In this document: positions 42,826 through 54,226 of the stretch, in pieces
Layout of the letters: every line of letters begins with the position of its first letter
Numbering within the stretch: the first letter of the stretch is position 1
Origin: Aspidapion aeneum
Lineage: Eukaryota > Arthropoda > Insecta > Coleoptera > Brentidae
Assembly: GCA_963576565.1 (NCBI GenBank)
Contig: OY755046.1
Coordinates: 64,825,379 to 64,889,378, forward strand
Length of the DNA stretch: 64,000 nt
Direction of reading: 5' to 3'
Position numbers and translations under genes: made by a program
The notes under the pieces: generated by a model
Database searches by the model: none
Seen by the model: the letters and a program-made list of their open reading frames with translations, nothing else
What the model was told of the DNA's origin: nothing

Positions 42826-45235
42826 CGGTTTCACAACGTTCTACTTCCGATACCCAATCTCCACTTGTTTCTGTTTGCCCATAATTCATCATCTAGCCCT
42901 CTTATTCTTATTTCACTGTCTATTCCTTCTCTCCAGCTTCTCCTTGGTCGTCCTCGTTTTGTTCGGCCAGTTGGTCTCCATTGTAGTATTTGTTTAGGTA
43001 GTCCTTCATCATTCATTCTTTGTACATGTCCGTACCACACCAGTTGTTTTGTTCTTATATCATCCACTAAAGTACATTCACCCACTGTCATAATTTCTCT
43101 TATTCTTTGATTTGTAACTCTTTCTCTTTTTGATCCCAACAAACAATTAAAGTTGTAACGACGAAACCCCAACTAGAAAGAATTTCTTAAAAGTAACCGC
43201 AACGTACTCCCGCTACGTCTCAGTATACCATACAGCGACGTTATAATTCCTTAAGTGGGGAACCAATTTCTGGTTATAACTACTTGGCCAAGTGTTTAAA
43301 GTCACTGTAGTAACAACTACACTACTACGTCGTAGCCAGGTATCTACTACGTCGTAGAGGCTGTTTTTTTTCCGTAATGGCATAAAAGTTGCGATGTAGT
43401 TGCAAATAATATAATCGTTTCTTTTTGGTAGAATTGTTACACAATATGGTGGACACAACAGTAAACAGACTCGCTTAGTTTTTTTGTTTGGTTATGGTTA
43501 TAATATGAACTATGTTATTCAAAAGTGTGAGAATTTACGAGCAGAGGATCAAAATTCGAGTGCGACGCAAAGTTTTTTGTATAACATGCATTATATATAT
43601 TGCAAAAAACCGGTGCGCCCGTAAAATTGAGCCGTTTTCTGGTAGCTGATGGAATTTTTGTGTTGTGATTTTGGAGGTTATGTTTTCATAATCGACAGTT
43701 AACTCCAACAAATGGTGCTTAAGAAGAGCATTTTTGGTAAGCTTCAACTAATTTGTTTATAAAATAGTATGGCTCTTTAACATGAGCTCATAAAACGACA
43801 ACAAAAATATCAAATTTTCTTTCTTACATAAAAACATGGCGTCCCAAGCTATATTCCCTGATAGTCGAAAAGGTTACTTGAAAGTAGTTGCGGCTTTAAA
43901 GTTGATCCAAAAAGTTATTTTGTCTACATTGTTACATCAGATGTTACTATGATGACACAAACTTTTGTGGTAAAAATTAAAGTTATAATGTAGTTGTCGG
44001 ATACACTTGTTTGGGACTCCAATGAAGCTTAACTTTCTAGTGGTAATTAAGTAGGATATAAAAGTCAGGACGACTACGAAATAAGGACTAAAAAGAAAGT
44101 AAAACTTTAGCAACGTCCTATTGTGGTAGAGAAGACTATCAGAATCGACTATCAAGAAACAATCCTATGAAGTAGTTTAGAGGGTCGTTTTTACGAAACA
44201 TCTACTATTTCCTGATACTAAATAGTTGTTAGAACTAAAAAGTAACAAATTTTGGTTGGGATCACCACATTTCTACTATAAGAAAGTAGCAAAGCCTTTA
44301 GAACATGTAGCCGCTACTATAAATGTTAGTTGGGATTTCCCTGCTGCTCTTCTCCAATAGTCCATCTCCGTAGCGGAAAGCATTTTTTCTGTTCTATCCT
44401 TGATTGGCCATACTTCTGAGCCGTATGTAATAATACTTTTTACAATGGTGTTATATTTTGTTATGTTTTGATATACTTTGGTCCCAAATTATTCCATTTA
44501 ATAAAGTTATTTCTTTTCTTCCTTGTACGTTTTTATCTTTTATAGCTTTGTCTAGTGTTCCGTCAGCTGTAATTTTTAGACCTAAGTATTTATACTCATC
44601 ACAAGACTGAATTCGCTGCCCGGTATTTAAGATTTGATCTTGTTTCATTCCACCAATACACATATACTCTGTCTTATTGAGATTAACCTCTAGTCCCCAC
44701 TTATTGTACTCTTCTATTAGTTTTCGTGTCTATATTCGAAGTCGTCATAATCCTGAGCCACTACTATCTGATCATCGGCGAAACATAAAGTATACAAGGT
44801 GGTTTCGTCCAACGGAATTCCCATGTTTTCGCATTTTCTCTTCCATACTTTAAGGACTTGTTCCAAGTTTATCTTGAAGAGCGTAGGCGAGATACAGCAA
44901 CCTTGTTTAAGACCTTTATTTACTTGAAAGCCTTTGGTTAGTTTTGCTTTTATTTTAACTTTTGCCTTACTATTGCGGTATAACTCTTTGATGGCCTTAA
45001 TTAGTTGTACGCTTATGTTTGTGTTTTCCAACGCTTTCCAAAGTAGATTTAGTGGAATACTATCATATGCCTTCTGCAAATCGACGTAAAGCAGATGCAG
45101 CTCTTGTCCGTATGCCATTTTCTTTTCAATAACTTGGGTTATACAAAAGAGATGATCAGAAGTCGATCTACCCGCCCTGAAACCGGCTTGTTCTTCTGCC
45201 TCTATGTCTTTATATTCGCTCTCCACTTATTTTTA
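42826..45235 (-). pseudogene. LINE family 2 reverse transcriptase, split by a 1.2-kb element
   Basis: Minus strand. 45226-44717 reads EAEEQAGFRAGRSTSDHLFC, LLYVDLQKAYDSIPLNLLWK, KGLKQGCCISPTLFKINLEQ and TLYTLCFADDQIVVAQDYDD, an intact-looking FADD site near 44775. 44663-44451 has YLGLKITADGTLDKAI. The frame is then interrupted at 43135-44334 and resumes with SKRERVTNQRIREIMTVGEC and QLVWYGHVQRMNDEGLPKQI at 43130-42831. Stops remain, so it is dead. Apart from the insert it is colinear with 30030-31355, which it outdoes in preservation. Confidence 0.9.
43135..44334 (-). mobile_element. 1.2-kb CCCAAC element, copy 3
   Basis: AT flanks both ends (43133-43134, 44335-44336). The uninterrupted sister LINE reads TTTTTGATTTTCCTACTG at about 30333 with a single AT, so the 2-bp duplication is confirmed. 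It is 1200 bp, the same length as copy 2. Confidence 0.92.
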
Positions 45236-45300
45236 TTTTTTTTATTTCTTATTATTATTATTATTATGTTTTTATTTTTTTATTTTTTTTAATGTTAATG
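45236..45300. repeat. T-rich (ATT)n low-complexity run
   Basis: ATTATTATTATTATTATG sits within a T-rich tract at the 5' break of the LINE copy. Confidence 0.7.
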
Positions 45301-46260
45301 CTTTATAATATTAAACTTGTACAAAACATAATGTACTAAAATTAAGTTTTTGTTTCTTTAAAGTTAAACAACTTTAAGTAACGGTTAGGCCAATGGTCAA
45401 TAATACCCGGACCGCCAATGGGACTTGGAAATATTTATTTTTATACAGTTAAGCACTGTTCGAGAAAAAAAAACCGTATATATAAAAAGTTCAATTTCTG
45501 GGTAGAAACAGCTTTAAAATATGCGCAAAAGTGCAGACTTTTATTATATTTGAAATTTCAGCCAAACTGCGATTGATAGAAAAAATATAGTTTCACCAAA
45601 CTTTAATGGGACAAAGGGGTTTAAATGAAAATGTTACTACAGGGTGGTTTTTTAAGGGTTTGAAATTATTAACATAGGTACATAAAGTTTTACCGATTAG
45701 TCGTTGTATCATGATTTTTCCCCAAATATATATGTATACTAAAAGCTTCAGTTTCTAAGATATCTACAAAAAATATAATTTATCCATATACATATAGCCT
45801 AGTTTTTGACAGCCTTTGGTAAAAATCATAAAATAAAAATCTGAAAATTGCTGTTTTTAATTTTCAACCCTTAAAAAACCACACTTATGTTCCATTTATT
45901 TTGTCTAAAGCCCTTTGTCACATTTAAGTTTAGTCTAACACTATTTTTTCAAAAATTTTATTAAAGTACTTTAATGTCTGTTAAGCTAAAATTTCAAATA
46001 AAATAAAAGTGTGCGCATTTGCGCGTATTTTAACACTAACACTAACCAGAAGTTAAATATTTTTATATAACGCTTTTTTTTCTGGTACAGTTCCCAATTG
46101 TATAAAAATTAAATTTTCAAAATCCCATTGATGGTTCGGCTGGTATTATTCGTTTTCCTAACCTTTACTTAAAGCTGTTTAACTTTAAGAAAACAAAAAC
46201 AAAATTTTAGTAAATGGTACTTGGTACAAGACGGGATCAGGCTTAATATTATAAAATATT
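45301..46260. mobile_element. 960-bp foldback element
   Basis: The left arm (CTTTATAATATTAAACTTGT, AAAGTTAAACAACTTTAAGT, CCGCCAATGGGACTTGG, TGCGCAAAAGTGCAGACTTT) is mirrored by the right (AAAGTGTGCGCATTTGCGCG, AAATCCCATTGATGGTTCGG, TTAAAGCTGTTTAACTTTAA, AATATTATAAAATATT). Pairing continues to the centre near 45780, so the whole element could form a hairpin of about 480 bp. No coding frame. Confidence 0.85.
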
Positions 46261-46977
46261 AACATTATAAAATAAGTTACCTAAATGGGAAAAAATATAT
46301 TATTTTACCTAAATATAATTTTTTTTAAATGTTGGTTAGGTTTTTTTCTTAATTTATAGGATACACCGAATGATTTTACGTGTCTTTTTACTCTTGACTT
46401 TTTTAAAAATAGTTATTAGTTTTCGAGAAAATCACAAAAAACTGATTTTTAGAACATTTGGGGCCTTATATCTTTCGAAGCTCAAGGGTGCTTTTGGCGG
46501 AGAATACGTGGGGATGTGTCCCAGATGCCCTATTTTTTTCCAGGTGAATTCCTAATATGACTGGGCTAATTGTCGGTTCCATTTTGAAAAAAAACTTCAT
46601 ATAAACATGCTATTTAATAACACCATAACTTTTACATAAGATCGAAGAAAATGTCATGGTATTTTTAATTTAAATTCTGTTTAAATTGTCCAAAACTTGG
46701 AAACGTGGAAAGCCTAGAGCTTCAGTGTCATTCCAAAAGGATTTGGCCTCGAAATTTCTCTCGTTTTGCACCCTCGTTCTCCGAAATCCCTGGGATATCT
46801 AGCTAAATCTTCCACAAATGGCATTTTGGGGCCGAAAACTTGGGATATTTGGCAATAAAATGTATTTGTGTACAGCCGTGTCCAAAAATACATAGGAACA
46901 TCCTAAGTGTATAAAAGTCTGACTCTGCATCAAATAACGGATCTGACAGGCCTAGAATAGAGATCTTTTAATATATA
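46261..46977. other. No gene firmly recognised
   Basis: A 61-codon frame at 46370-46555 has a hydrophobic start but no known domain. CGAAATTTCTCTCGTTTTGC and neighbouring sequence is unique in the window. Confidence 0.4.
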
Positions 46978-47322
46978 CAGTGTGTCCCAACGAAAACGAA
47001 ACAAAGGCGTTTTTGAATATTTAGAATATTTTTTCGAAAAATTCCTCGGACACGTCGATTTAGTTTTTGAGGGGGACATTTTTTGGCTATCTTGAAATTT
47101 TTGTAGCACGAACCCCCTTCGAGGGGTATACTTTACCCCTATATTTTGAATAGGGAAAGTGGGTCTAGTGATACCTTATTTTGAAGCTCTCTTGAATATC
47201 TTTACAACCGTGTAAAAATTTCGAAAATCCATCGATTAGTTTTTGAGATATTTGCCTTCAAACTTTCAAATTTAACATGGACTGATAAAATAAAAATTTA
47301 ATTAGAAATTTATTTATTAATT
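46978..47322. mobile_element. Long-TIR element family, copy c (left part)
   Basis: It starts CAGTGTGTCCCAACGAAAAC after TATA and carries TTTTTGGCTATCTTGAAATT and ACCCCCTTCGAGGGGTATAC as in copies b and d. The right arm is absent; the copy stops where the next element begins. Confidence 0.8.
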
Positions 47323-47769
47323 TTATACGCATTTGTAATGACGTCACCAGGTGAGAAAAAAACGTATGGCGTAGATATTTTTGCCAATCAATATTTGGTT
47401 AGAAAATTTACTGTCGTTGTTGGGCTCAATTTTGTTGCATCTGCGGCTCGCTGTATCACATTCTCAAATTGAAGTGCGATTCCATTTCGGACTTGTTCCC
47501 TTTCCAGTTGAAAAAAAGCCAATATATTTTCAAAATTATCAGCTGTGATTGTTCATTATACCTATTATATATGTTTCTCGGCATTTTGCAACTTTTTAAA
47601 ATAATTTCCGACAAGTTGACAAACTCATGTTTTTGGTTGACAAATACCTACCTATTTAAAAAATGAATTAATCATAGACACTACTTTTTTTAGAAAGTTT
47701 ATTGTCACCGCTGTTTATAATATACTAAACAAAGATAAACAAAATAGACGTCATTACAAATGTGTATAA
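47323..47769. mobile_element. TIR element, CATTTGTAATGACGTC ends
   Basis: TTATACGCATTTGTAATGAC at the left is inverted at the right as GTCATTACAAATGTGTATAA. It is 447 bp and has no recognised protein (a 65-codon frame at 47469-47666 shows no domain). Confidence 0.75.
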
Positions 47770-47778
47770 TTTGGACTA

Positions 47779-48229
47779 TACCTTCCTAGCCCATTCCCAT
47801 TAGCACACTTTAAGTGAACTTTAAGTTCTATCAGGCTTAAACTCAGTTTTTTTTGTAAATATCTCAGAAACGAAAGCACCTATACGGTTTTTGGTTATAA
47901 CAAAAATTATTGGGAAACTGTGTATATTCCGAAAACCGCATATTAATGCAATGCTCTGTTAAAAAGTTAGCATTTTTAGAAAAAGTTCGTTTATATTAAC
48001 CTTTAACAAAACATGGTATTTAAACAAAAAAAAATCACAAAATATTGAAGACAATTTTTTTTCACCAAAAATCTTTATAAAATCAAAAAAGGAGTCTCTA
48101 GGCTATAATATAAGACTAATCTGATCCCCAAACCCTTTCTGATAATCTATTAGAATAAGTTAAAACATGTGATTTAAATTAAAAACAAAAAAAAAATAGA
48201 AAACTGTAAGTATTTAATGGATTTGGAGT
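47779..48229. mobile_element. CCTTCCTAGCC-family fragment and AT-rich flank
   Basis: CCTTCCTAGCCCATTCCCAT starts it. AAATATCTCAGAAACGAAAG and ATTAATGCAATGCTCTGTTA match the interior of the copy at 52471. The far end is not recognisable. Confidence 0.6.
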
Positions 48230-50026
48230 GCGAATTTGGAGAAACGTTCGGACACGTCGATTTTGTTTGCTAGAGACACTTTTTGGCTATCTTGAAATTT
48301 TTGTAGCACGAACCCCCTTCGAGGGGTATACTTTACCCCTATATTTTGAATAGAGAAAGTGGGTCTAGTGATACCTTGTTTTGAAGCTCCCTTGAATATC
48401 TTTAGAACCGTGTAAAAATTTCGAAAATCCATCGATTAGTTTTTGAGATATTTGCTTTCAAATTTAACATGGAAAGATAAAATAAAAATTAAATCCGAAA
48501 AATATAAAATTATAATTAAATTTTTATTTTATCAGTTAAATTTGAAAGTTTGAAGGCAATTATCTCAAAAACTAATGGGTATATTTTTAAAATTTTTACA
48601 CGCTTGTAAGGACATTCAAAAGGCTTTCAAAACAAGGTATCACTAGACCCACTTTCTCTGTTCAAAATATAGGGGTAAAGTATACCCCAACAAACAATTA
48701 AAGTTGTAACGACGAAACCCCAACTAGAAAGAATGAACCGAACCGAACCGAACCGCAACGTACTCCCGCTACGTCTCAGTATACCATACAGCGACGTTAT
48801 AATTCCCTAAGTGGGGAACCAATTTCTGGTTATAACTACTTGGCCAAGAGTTTAAAGTCACTGTAGTAACAACTACACTACTACGTCGTAGCCAGGTATC
48901 TACTACGTCGTAGAGGCTGTTTTTTTCCGTAATGGCATAAAAGTTGCGATGTAGTTGCAAATAATATAATCGTTTCTTTTTGGTAGAATTGTTACACAAT
49001 ATGGTGGACACAACAGTAAACAGACTCGCTTAGTTTTTTTGTTTGGTTATGGTTATAATATGAACTATGTTATCCAAAAGTGTGAGAATTTACGAGCAGA
49101 GGATCAAAATTCGAGTGCGACGCAAAGTTTTTTGTATAACATGCATTATATATATTGCAAAAAACCGGTGCGCCCGTAAAATTGAGCCGTTTTCTGGTAG
49201 CTGATGGAATTTTTGTGTTGTGATTTTGGAGGTTATGTTTTCATAATCGACAGTTAACTCCAACAAATGGTGCTTAAGAAGAGCATTTTTGGTAAGCTTC
49301 AACTAATTTGTTTATAAAATAGTATGGCTCTTTAATATGAGCTCATAAAACGACAACAAAAATATTAAATTTTCTTTCTTACATAAAAACATGGCGTCCC
49401 AAACTATATTCCCTGATAGTCGAAAAGGTTACTTGAAAGTAGTTGCGGCTTTAAAGTTGATCCAAAAAGTTATTTTGTCTACATTGTTACATCAGATGTT
49501 ACTATGATGACACAAACTTTTGTGGTAAAAATTAAAGTTATAATGTAGTTGTCGGATACACTTGTTTGGGACTCCAATGAAGCTTAACTTTCTAGTGGTA
49601 ATTAAGTAGGATATAAAAGTCAGGGCGACTACGAAATAACGACTAAAAAGAAAGTAAAACTTTAGCAACGTCCTATTGTGGTAGAGAAGACTATCAGAAT
49701 CGACTATCAAGAAACAATCCTATGAAGTAGTTTAGAGGGTCGTTTTTACGAAACATCTACTATTTCCTGATACTAAATAGTAGTTAGAACTAAAAAGTAA
49801 CAAATTTTGGTTGGGATCACCACATTTCTACTATAAGAAAGTAGCAAAGCCTTTAGAACATGTAGCCGCTACTATAAATGTTAGTTGGGACCCCTCGAAA
49901 GAGGTTCGTGCTACAAAAATTTCAAGATAGCCAAAAAGTGTCCCCCTTGCAAACAAAATCGACGTGTCCGAGCGTTCCTCCAAATACCCAAAGAGGCCTC
50001 TGTTTTGATATTCGTGAAACACCCTG
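48230..50026. mobile_element. Long-TIR element family, copy d, split by a 1.2-kb element
   Basis: The left arm, from about AATTTGGAGAAACGTTCGGA, and the right arm, ending GAAACACCCTG before TATG, are inverted (GGACACGTCGATTTTG / CAAAATCGACGTGTCC). The phrase GTATACCCCTCGAA is split by the element at 48686-49889. The uninvaded part at about 48640 supplies the empty site for the 3-kb element in copy b. Confidence 0.85.
48686..49889 (-). mobile_element. 1.2-kb CCCAAC element, copy 4
   Basis: AC occurs on both sides (48684-48685, 49890-49891), while the empty-site phrase in copy b at about 40620 has it once. Near 48734 a stretch present in the other copies (TTTCTTAAAAGTAACCG) is replaced by a pentamer run, GAACC repeated about four times. 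One T fewer in the TTTTTTTCC run near 48920 shifts the frame that is open in copies 2 and 3. Confidence 0.92.
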
Positions 50027-50894
50027 TATGTAGCATTAGACTTTATGATTACAAATATCAAAAAAACGTTTGTCCTATTAAATGAAGGATAAAAATATAA
50101 TTAACAAAAAATTTTAATAAATTATCTAGAATCGGTTATGATGATTATTCTTTTACGCCAATGCTGAAAAGAATAATCATCATCAAAATTTTAATTCTGA
50201 TTATGTTCAACCTATTTTTGATAGACATAAAGTATTAAATTATTCATTCATTCATTCATTCAATTTATTTTGTTATTTTCTAAAAATTAAATAAACTAAT
50301 TTAACCAAATTATATTTTTTTTTCCAGGAAGAACAGCAGATGAAACCCATTAGGTTGTCAATTAGAAGATAATTAGCAAATGTGAAAAAGCAATTAAGAA
50401 ATTGGGAAAATCCTGTGAATTCTATTGGCCGACTTTTGAAAAATTCCAGTGAAAATAAATCAACAATTGACCTATTGTGAAGATCTATTAAATTAAGGTA
50501 AATTTTATAAAATTCTTTCCTACTTTTGTATATTCTAAATCTTCGTATCTATTCTTGATAATTTCTATTTTTAATTCTTTCTTACAGCTATATCAAATCA
50601 AAGCCTAGAGATTTCGTTTCTATTTAAATTATTGTGGTTGTTATTCTATAACATTGATTTGAAAAGTGTTTGTTGTTATTTATATACAAAAAAAAACAAT
50701 AAACAATAAAAATATTCATACAAACGCTTAGTTTTTGGAGATACAGGGTGTTTAAGTTTTAGTATTTTTATAGCTCGTGCAGTTTTTGAGATAATTAGCT
50801 GAAATTCGGCACATATATTTACTTATAGCACAGATCACCTAACCTCATAGGCACTAAACTATTAAGCATGCCAAATAAGTTTTCATTAATTTGT
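50027..50894. other. No gene recognised; contains one hairpin
   Basis: ATGATGATTATTCTTTT at 50138-50154 and AAAAGAATAATCATCAT at 50167-50183 form a perfect 17-bp inverted repeat with a 12-base loop. An ATTC tetramer run lies near 50243. The remainder is AT-rich. Confidence 0.55.
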
Positions 50895-51222
50895 TTATTA
50901 TATTTATCTCCGTAACACAATTGCTTCTAAACCACTAAACCGATTTTCATAAAATTTTCAGCTAAAATAGTGTTCGAAACTCTTATGAGCTGATTAGATT
51001 TTGGTAAAAATTAAATTAAAAATTTCTTAAAATTCTTTTACCGGAGCATCGGATTAATATGCCGTTTTCGGAATATAGTAGACTACAATGTTCTCAATAA
51101 TTTGAGTTATAACAAAAAACTTCGTAAGAGGTTTAGTTTCTGAGATATTTACAAAAAACTGTTTTCAGCGCTGATATATCATGGCTTTACTTGAAGGGTG
51201 GCAATAGGCTAGCTAAAAAGGT
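50895..51222. mobile_element. CCTTCCTAGCC-family element, inverted partial copy
   Basis: GCATCGGATTAATATGCCGT and CTCAATAATTTGAGTTATAA are the reverse of the interior of 52471-52716, and the end GGCTAGCTAAAAAGGTATCA matches the family terminus. Confidence 0.6.
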
Positions 51223-51262
51223 ATCAGATCCGTAATTTATTTATTTTATGATATATAACAGC

Positions 51263-51474
51263 CATGGGCGTAGTCAGGGTCTCGCTCAGGGTGGGGCAAA
51301 AAAGCAAAAAAATGTACAATCAAATAACCTGAACTTAATTTAATATTAACTTGCCAGCATTACGAATAAACCTTAATAAAACGTCTTACTAAATGAGCCA
51401 AAGCCAAGATGGGGCAGGTAACAAGCCAGGGTGAGGCAAGTGCCCCACCCTGCCCCACCCTGACTACGCCCATG
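51263..51474. mobile_element. hAT-type MITE with perfect 8-bp duplication
   Basis: The left end, CATGGGCGTAGTCAGGGTC, is inverted at the right (CACCCTGACTACGCCCATG). ATAACAGC is present intact on both sides (51255-51262, 51475-51482). At 212 bp it is non-coding. The TIR resembles that of the hAT element at 53018, which carries GGCGTAGCTAG. Confidence 0.92.
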
Positions 51475-51570
51475 ATAACAGCGATTTTCTCTAAAATGTG
51501 TAAAAAAATTGCGGGAAACAAAAATGTTGCAAGTGAAACAAGGATTTTATTTCTTGTTTTAAACTACCAC

Positions 51571-52246
51571 AAGACGCTAGCGCTACCAAGTCCACTTCCA
51601 ATCCCTGGCTTCGCATGCGTAGATCTACCAATATTATTTACCTCATGTATTAGAATCGATGTACAGGGTGATTTTCACTTGAATGATTCTAACCACATGA
51701 AAATAGAAAGTTTCAAAAACCTAACCTAACGAAACCTAATCAGATCTAACCGAACCGAACCAAAGCAAACTAAACCAATATTTTTTTTCAAAAAAAAAAA
51801 CTTTCCTGACTTCCTACCTGGGATGCTAGAGGATGTGAATCCGAACCGGACCGTACCGAACCGAACCTATCCAAACCTAACCCTACCCAACTAAACCTAA
51901 TTAGCAGTACGTGTTGTAGTTTAGTTTGGTTAGGTTAGGTTTGGTTCAGTTTAGTTAGGTTCGGTTTGGTTCGGTTCGGATTCACATCCTCTAGGATCCC
52001 GGGCAGGAAGTCAAGAAAGTTTTTTTTTTTGAAAAAAATTATTGGTTCAGTTTCCTTCGGTTCGGTTAGATTTGATTAGGTTTTGTTAGGTTAGGTTTTT
52101 GAAACTTTCTATTTTCATGTGGTTAGAATCATTCAAGTGAAAATCACCCTGTATGCATCTATTCTAAGACATGAGGTAAATAATATTGGTAGATCTGCGC
52201 TTGCGAAGCCAGGGATTGAAAGTGGACTTGGTAGCGCTAGCGTCTT
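51571..52246. mobile_element. Palindromic element with TTAGG-like pentamer arms
   Basis: The outer arms AAGACGCTAGCGCTACCAAG and CTTGGTAGCGCTAGCGTCTT are perfect inverses. The inner arms consist of about 12 pentamers of the CCTAA / CCGAA / CCAAA type on the left and TTAGG / TTCGG / TTTGG on the right (about 51725-51775, 51843-51905, 51917-51990 and 52040-52105). A copy of ACAGGGTGATTTTCACTTGA lies within each arm. The centre is near 51910. The frames at 51409-51729 and 52119-52340 are shadows of the arms. Confidence 0.85.
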
Positions 52247-52470
52247 AATAAACTACCTACTGCTGCCTACCAGTGGCTTACCACGAAAAAAACTCGGGGG
52301 AAAAGGCGGCATGTCCCCTGAAAAAGGATCCACTCTGTAGATTTTGATTATTATTTAGAATGTCTAATAGTGTAGTGTTTATAGCTAAATATACGTGCTA
52401 AATATCTCAAGAACTGCACGAGCTATAAACAAAAACTATAAAAATAAATGAATCTATGACGGATCTGATA
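52247..52470. other. No gene recognised
   Basis: CAGTGGCTTACCACG at 52272 resembles a hAT end without a partner. The remainder is AT-rich. Confidence 0.35.
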
Positions 52471-52716
52471 CCTTCCTAGCTAGCCTTTTAGCACAAGTGA
52501 AAACACTTTTTTATAAATATCTCGGAAACTAGTGCTCCTATGAAGTTTTTAGTTATAACACAAATTATTAAGCAAGATGTAGTCTACTATATTTTGAAAA
52601 CCCCATATTGATGCGATGCTCCGTTAAAAAGTTTTTTTAAACTTTTTGATTGTCAAAAAACTGTCATTAGCCTTAATGGATTTTGACTCTAGCCATTGCT
52701 GCGCGGGCTAGGAAGG
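52471..52716. mobile_element. CCTTCCTAGCC-family MITE, complete copy
   Basis: CCTTCCTAGCTAGCC at the left and GCGCGGGCTAGGAAGG at the right, with TA at 52469-52470 and 52717-52718. It is the clearest copy for defining the ends and suggests TA target choice. Confidence 0.8.
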
Positions 52717-53017
52717 TAAAAATAAAGTTTAACACCCTGTATCTCGAAAACAAAGGGTTTGAGACCTTTTGTTTATATAAAAATGTTGTCTCAAAATCAC
52801 TTAAGGAATTTGACACTAAAATTATGTTATTGAATTTTAAAAACACCCTGTATTTTGGTCAAAATCCATTAATGCTAGTGACAGTTTCTTTATAGTTAAA
52901 AAAAATCTAACTTTTTAACAGAGCAGTACCTTAATGCAGTAGGAGCTTTCGTTTCTCAGATATTTACAAAAGGCTGATCTGGCTTGGAGTTTATGGGCTA
53001 TGAAGATCTCACACCCG
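52717..53017. other. AT-rich spacer with a partial CCTTCCTAGCC-family piece
   Basis: GAGCTTTCGTTTCTCAGATA and TTTACAAAAGGCTGATCTGG (about 52940-52990) echo the family interior. No gene. Confidence 0.45.
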
Positions 53018-54218
53018 CATTGGCGTAGCTAGCCTTGCTTTTCAGGGGGGGCCGTGGCCCCGGTCTGTCTTGAACAAAAAGCAAACATAGGTTTTAAAGA
53101 GTCGTGCAAAGTGTGCAATGAATAAAAAAAAAATACGCGCATTAAATGTTCTAATATTTTAATATAACAAATTTAATAATACATTTACCAACTTATTTAT
53201 ATGTATACACAGGAAGTATGTAATTCAGCAATTCTACAAAGAAAGTTTTCTACGCCGCTGACTGAAAGCGTCTACCACACTGTCTAAGTCGACCTCAACA
53301 TCTTTTTCTATGAATAACAATGACAAACCTGAGTGTCTCTCTTGAGTCATAGTTGTTCTAAGCCAATTAAAAACTCTCCTCATGGCAGAGAAAGACCTTT
53401 CGCAAGTTGCACTTGAAATTGGAAGAATACTCGCAACTTTAAAAAGTTGGTAGAGGTTTGGATAGGTGTTTTCTGCTATATGTTGTTTGATAGAATCATG
53501 ACCAACAGTTTGATTTAACCGAAAAATACAATTCTTTAAAACGGTCATTTCAGCTCTTAGAGTAGAAGTGTTAATATTAAAAATTTCCCGGTATTGCTCG
53601 ACGAATTTATTCCATTTAACGACGTGGGAAAGCTTAATATGAAAATGGTTATGAAATTGTCACCAAAATCGTAAAATTTTCATAAGACACTAAACGCTAA
53701 CGTCAAAAAAACTAAAAAGATTATTATATTTATTTTAGAAAAACAGTTTAAAAAGGTGTTTTATAACCTTACGACATCTACAACCCGATTTCGGAAACAG
53801 AGGGGCAAAGGTCGCTGTCTTTATTAAATGCGAAATTTAACTTACATTTCTATAATATTTTACAAGATGTCGCCAATATGTATGAAATATTCAATATGCA
53901 TAATTATGTTTAAATTTAAAAAATATTTTCGGGAAATTGCGTAAGTGCAGAAAAGTTACCGATAATTTAAAGAGAAAAAGCCTAATTCCGCAAGACAAGG
54001 GCTTTTTCCTAAAATGTAAACATTATCTGAATGATTTTAAATTTTAATGCACCTATTTTATTTGAATATTTCTCGAATAATAATAGAAAAGTATGTATTT
54101 TCAGCGTCATGTTCTTTTACTACTAGTCGGTAGGGGAGGCCTAAAATATCTTAGGGGGGGCCTGAGGGACTTCAGGGGGGGGCCAGGCCCCCCCTGGCCC
54201 CCCCTAGCTACGCCAATG
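53018..54218 (-). mobile_element. hAT transposon, internally deleted
   Basis: It begins CATTGGCGTAGCTAGCC and ends CCTAGCTACGCCAATG. CACACCCG is perfectly duplicated on the two sides (53010-53017, 54219-54226). GC-rich GGGGGGGCCGTGGCCCC and GGCCCCCCCTGGCCCCCCC stretches sit just inside the ends. At 1201 bp it is shorter than an autonomous element, but it retains the transposase C-terminus at 53234-53548. Confidence 0.92.
53234..53548 (-). pseudogene. hAT transposase, C-terminal dimerisation domain
   Basis: 104 codons. Residues about 25-85 are the hAT dimerisation domain: YPNLYQLFKVASILPISSAT, then CERSFSAMRRVFNWLRTTM, TQERHSGLSLLFIEKD and a short tail ending in a stop. The C-E-R-x-F-S core and the W-L-R-x-T-M-x-x-E-R pattern are diagnostic for the group with TTF-type zinc fingers. 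The BED/TTF finger and the catalytic RNase-H-like part are missing, so no active enzyme can be made. The frame runs from the left-hand end of the element inward, as expected for the 3' end of the gene. Confidence 0.9.
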
Positions 54219-54226
54219 CACACCCG

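Noticed and set aside
51409..51729. 106-codon frame beginning in the hAT-type MITE
   Set aside because: It crosses the MITE boundary and the arm of the pentamer palindrome. Its residues come from two unrelated elements.
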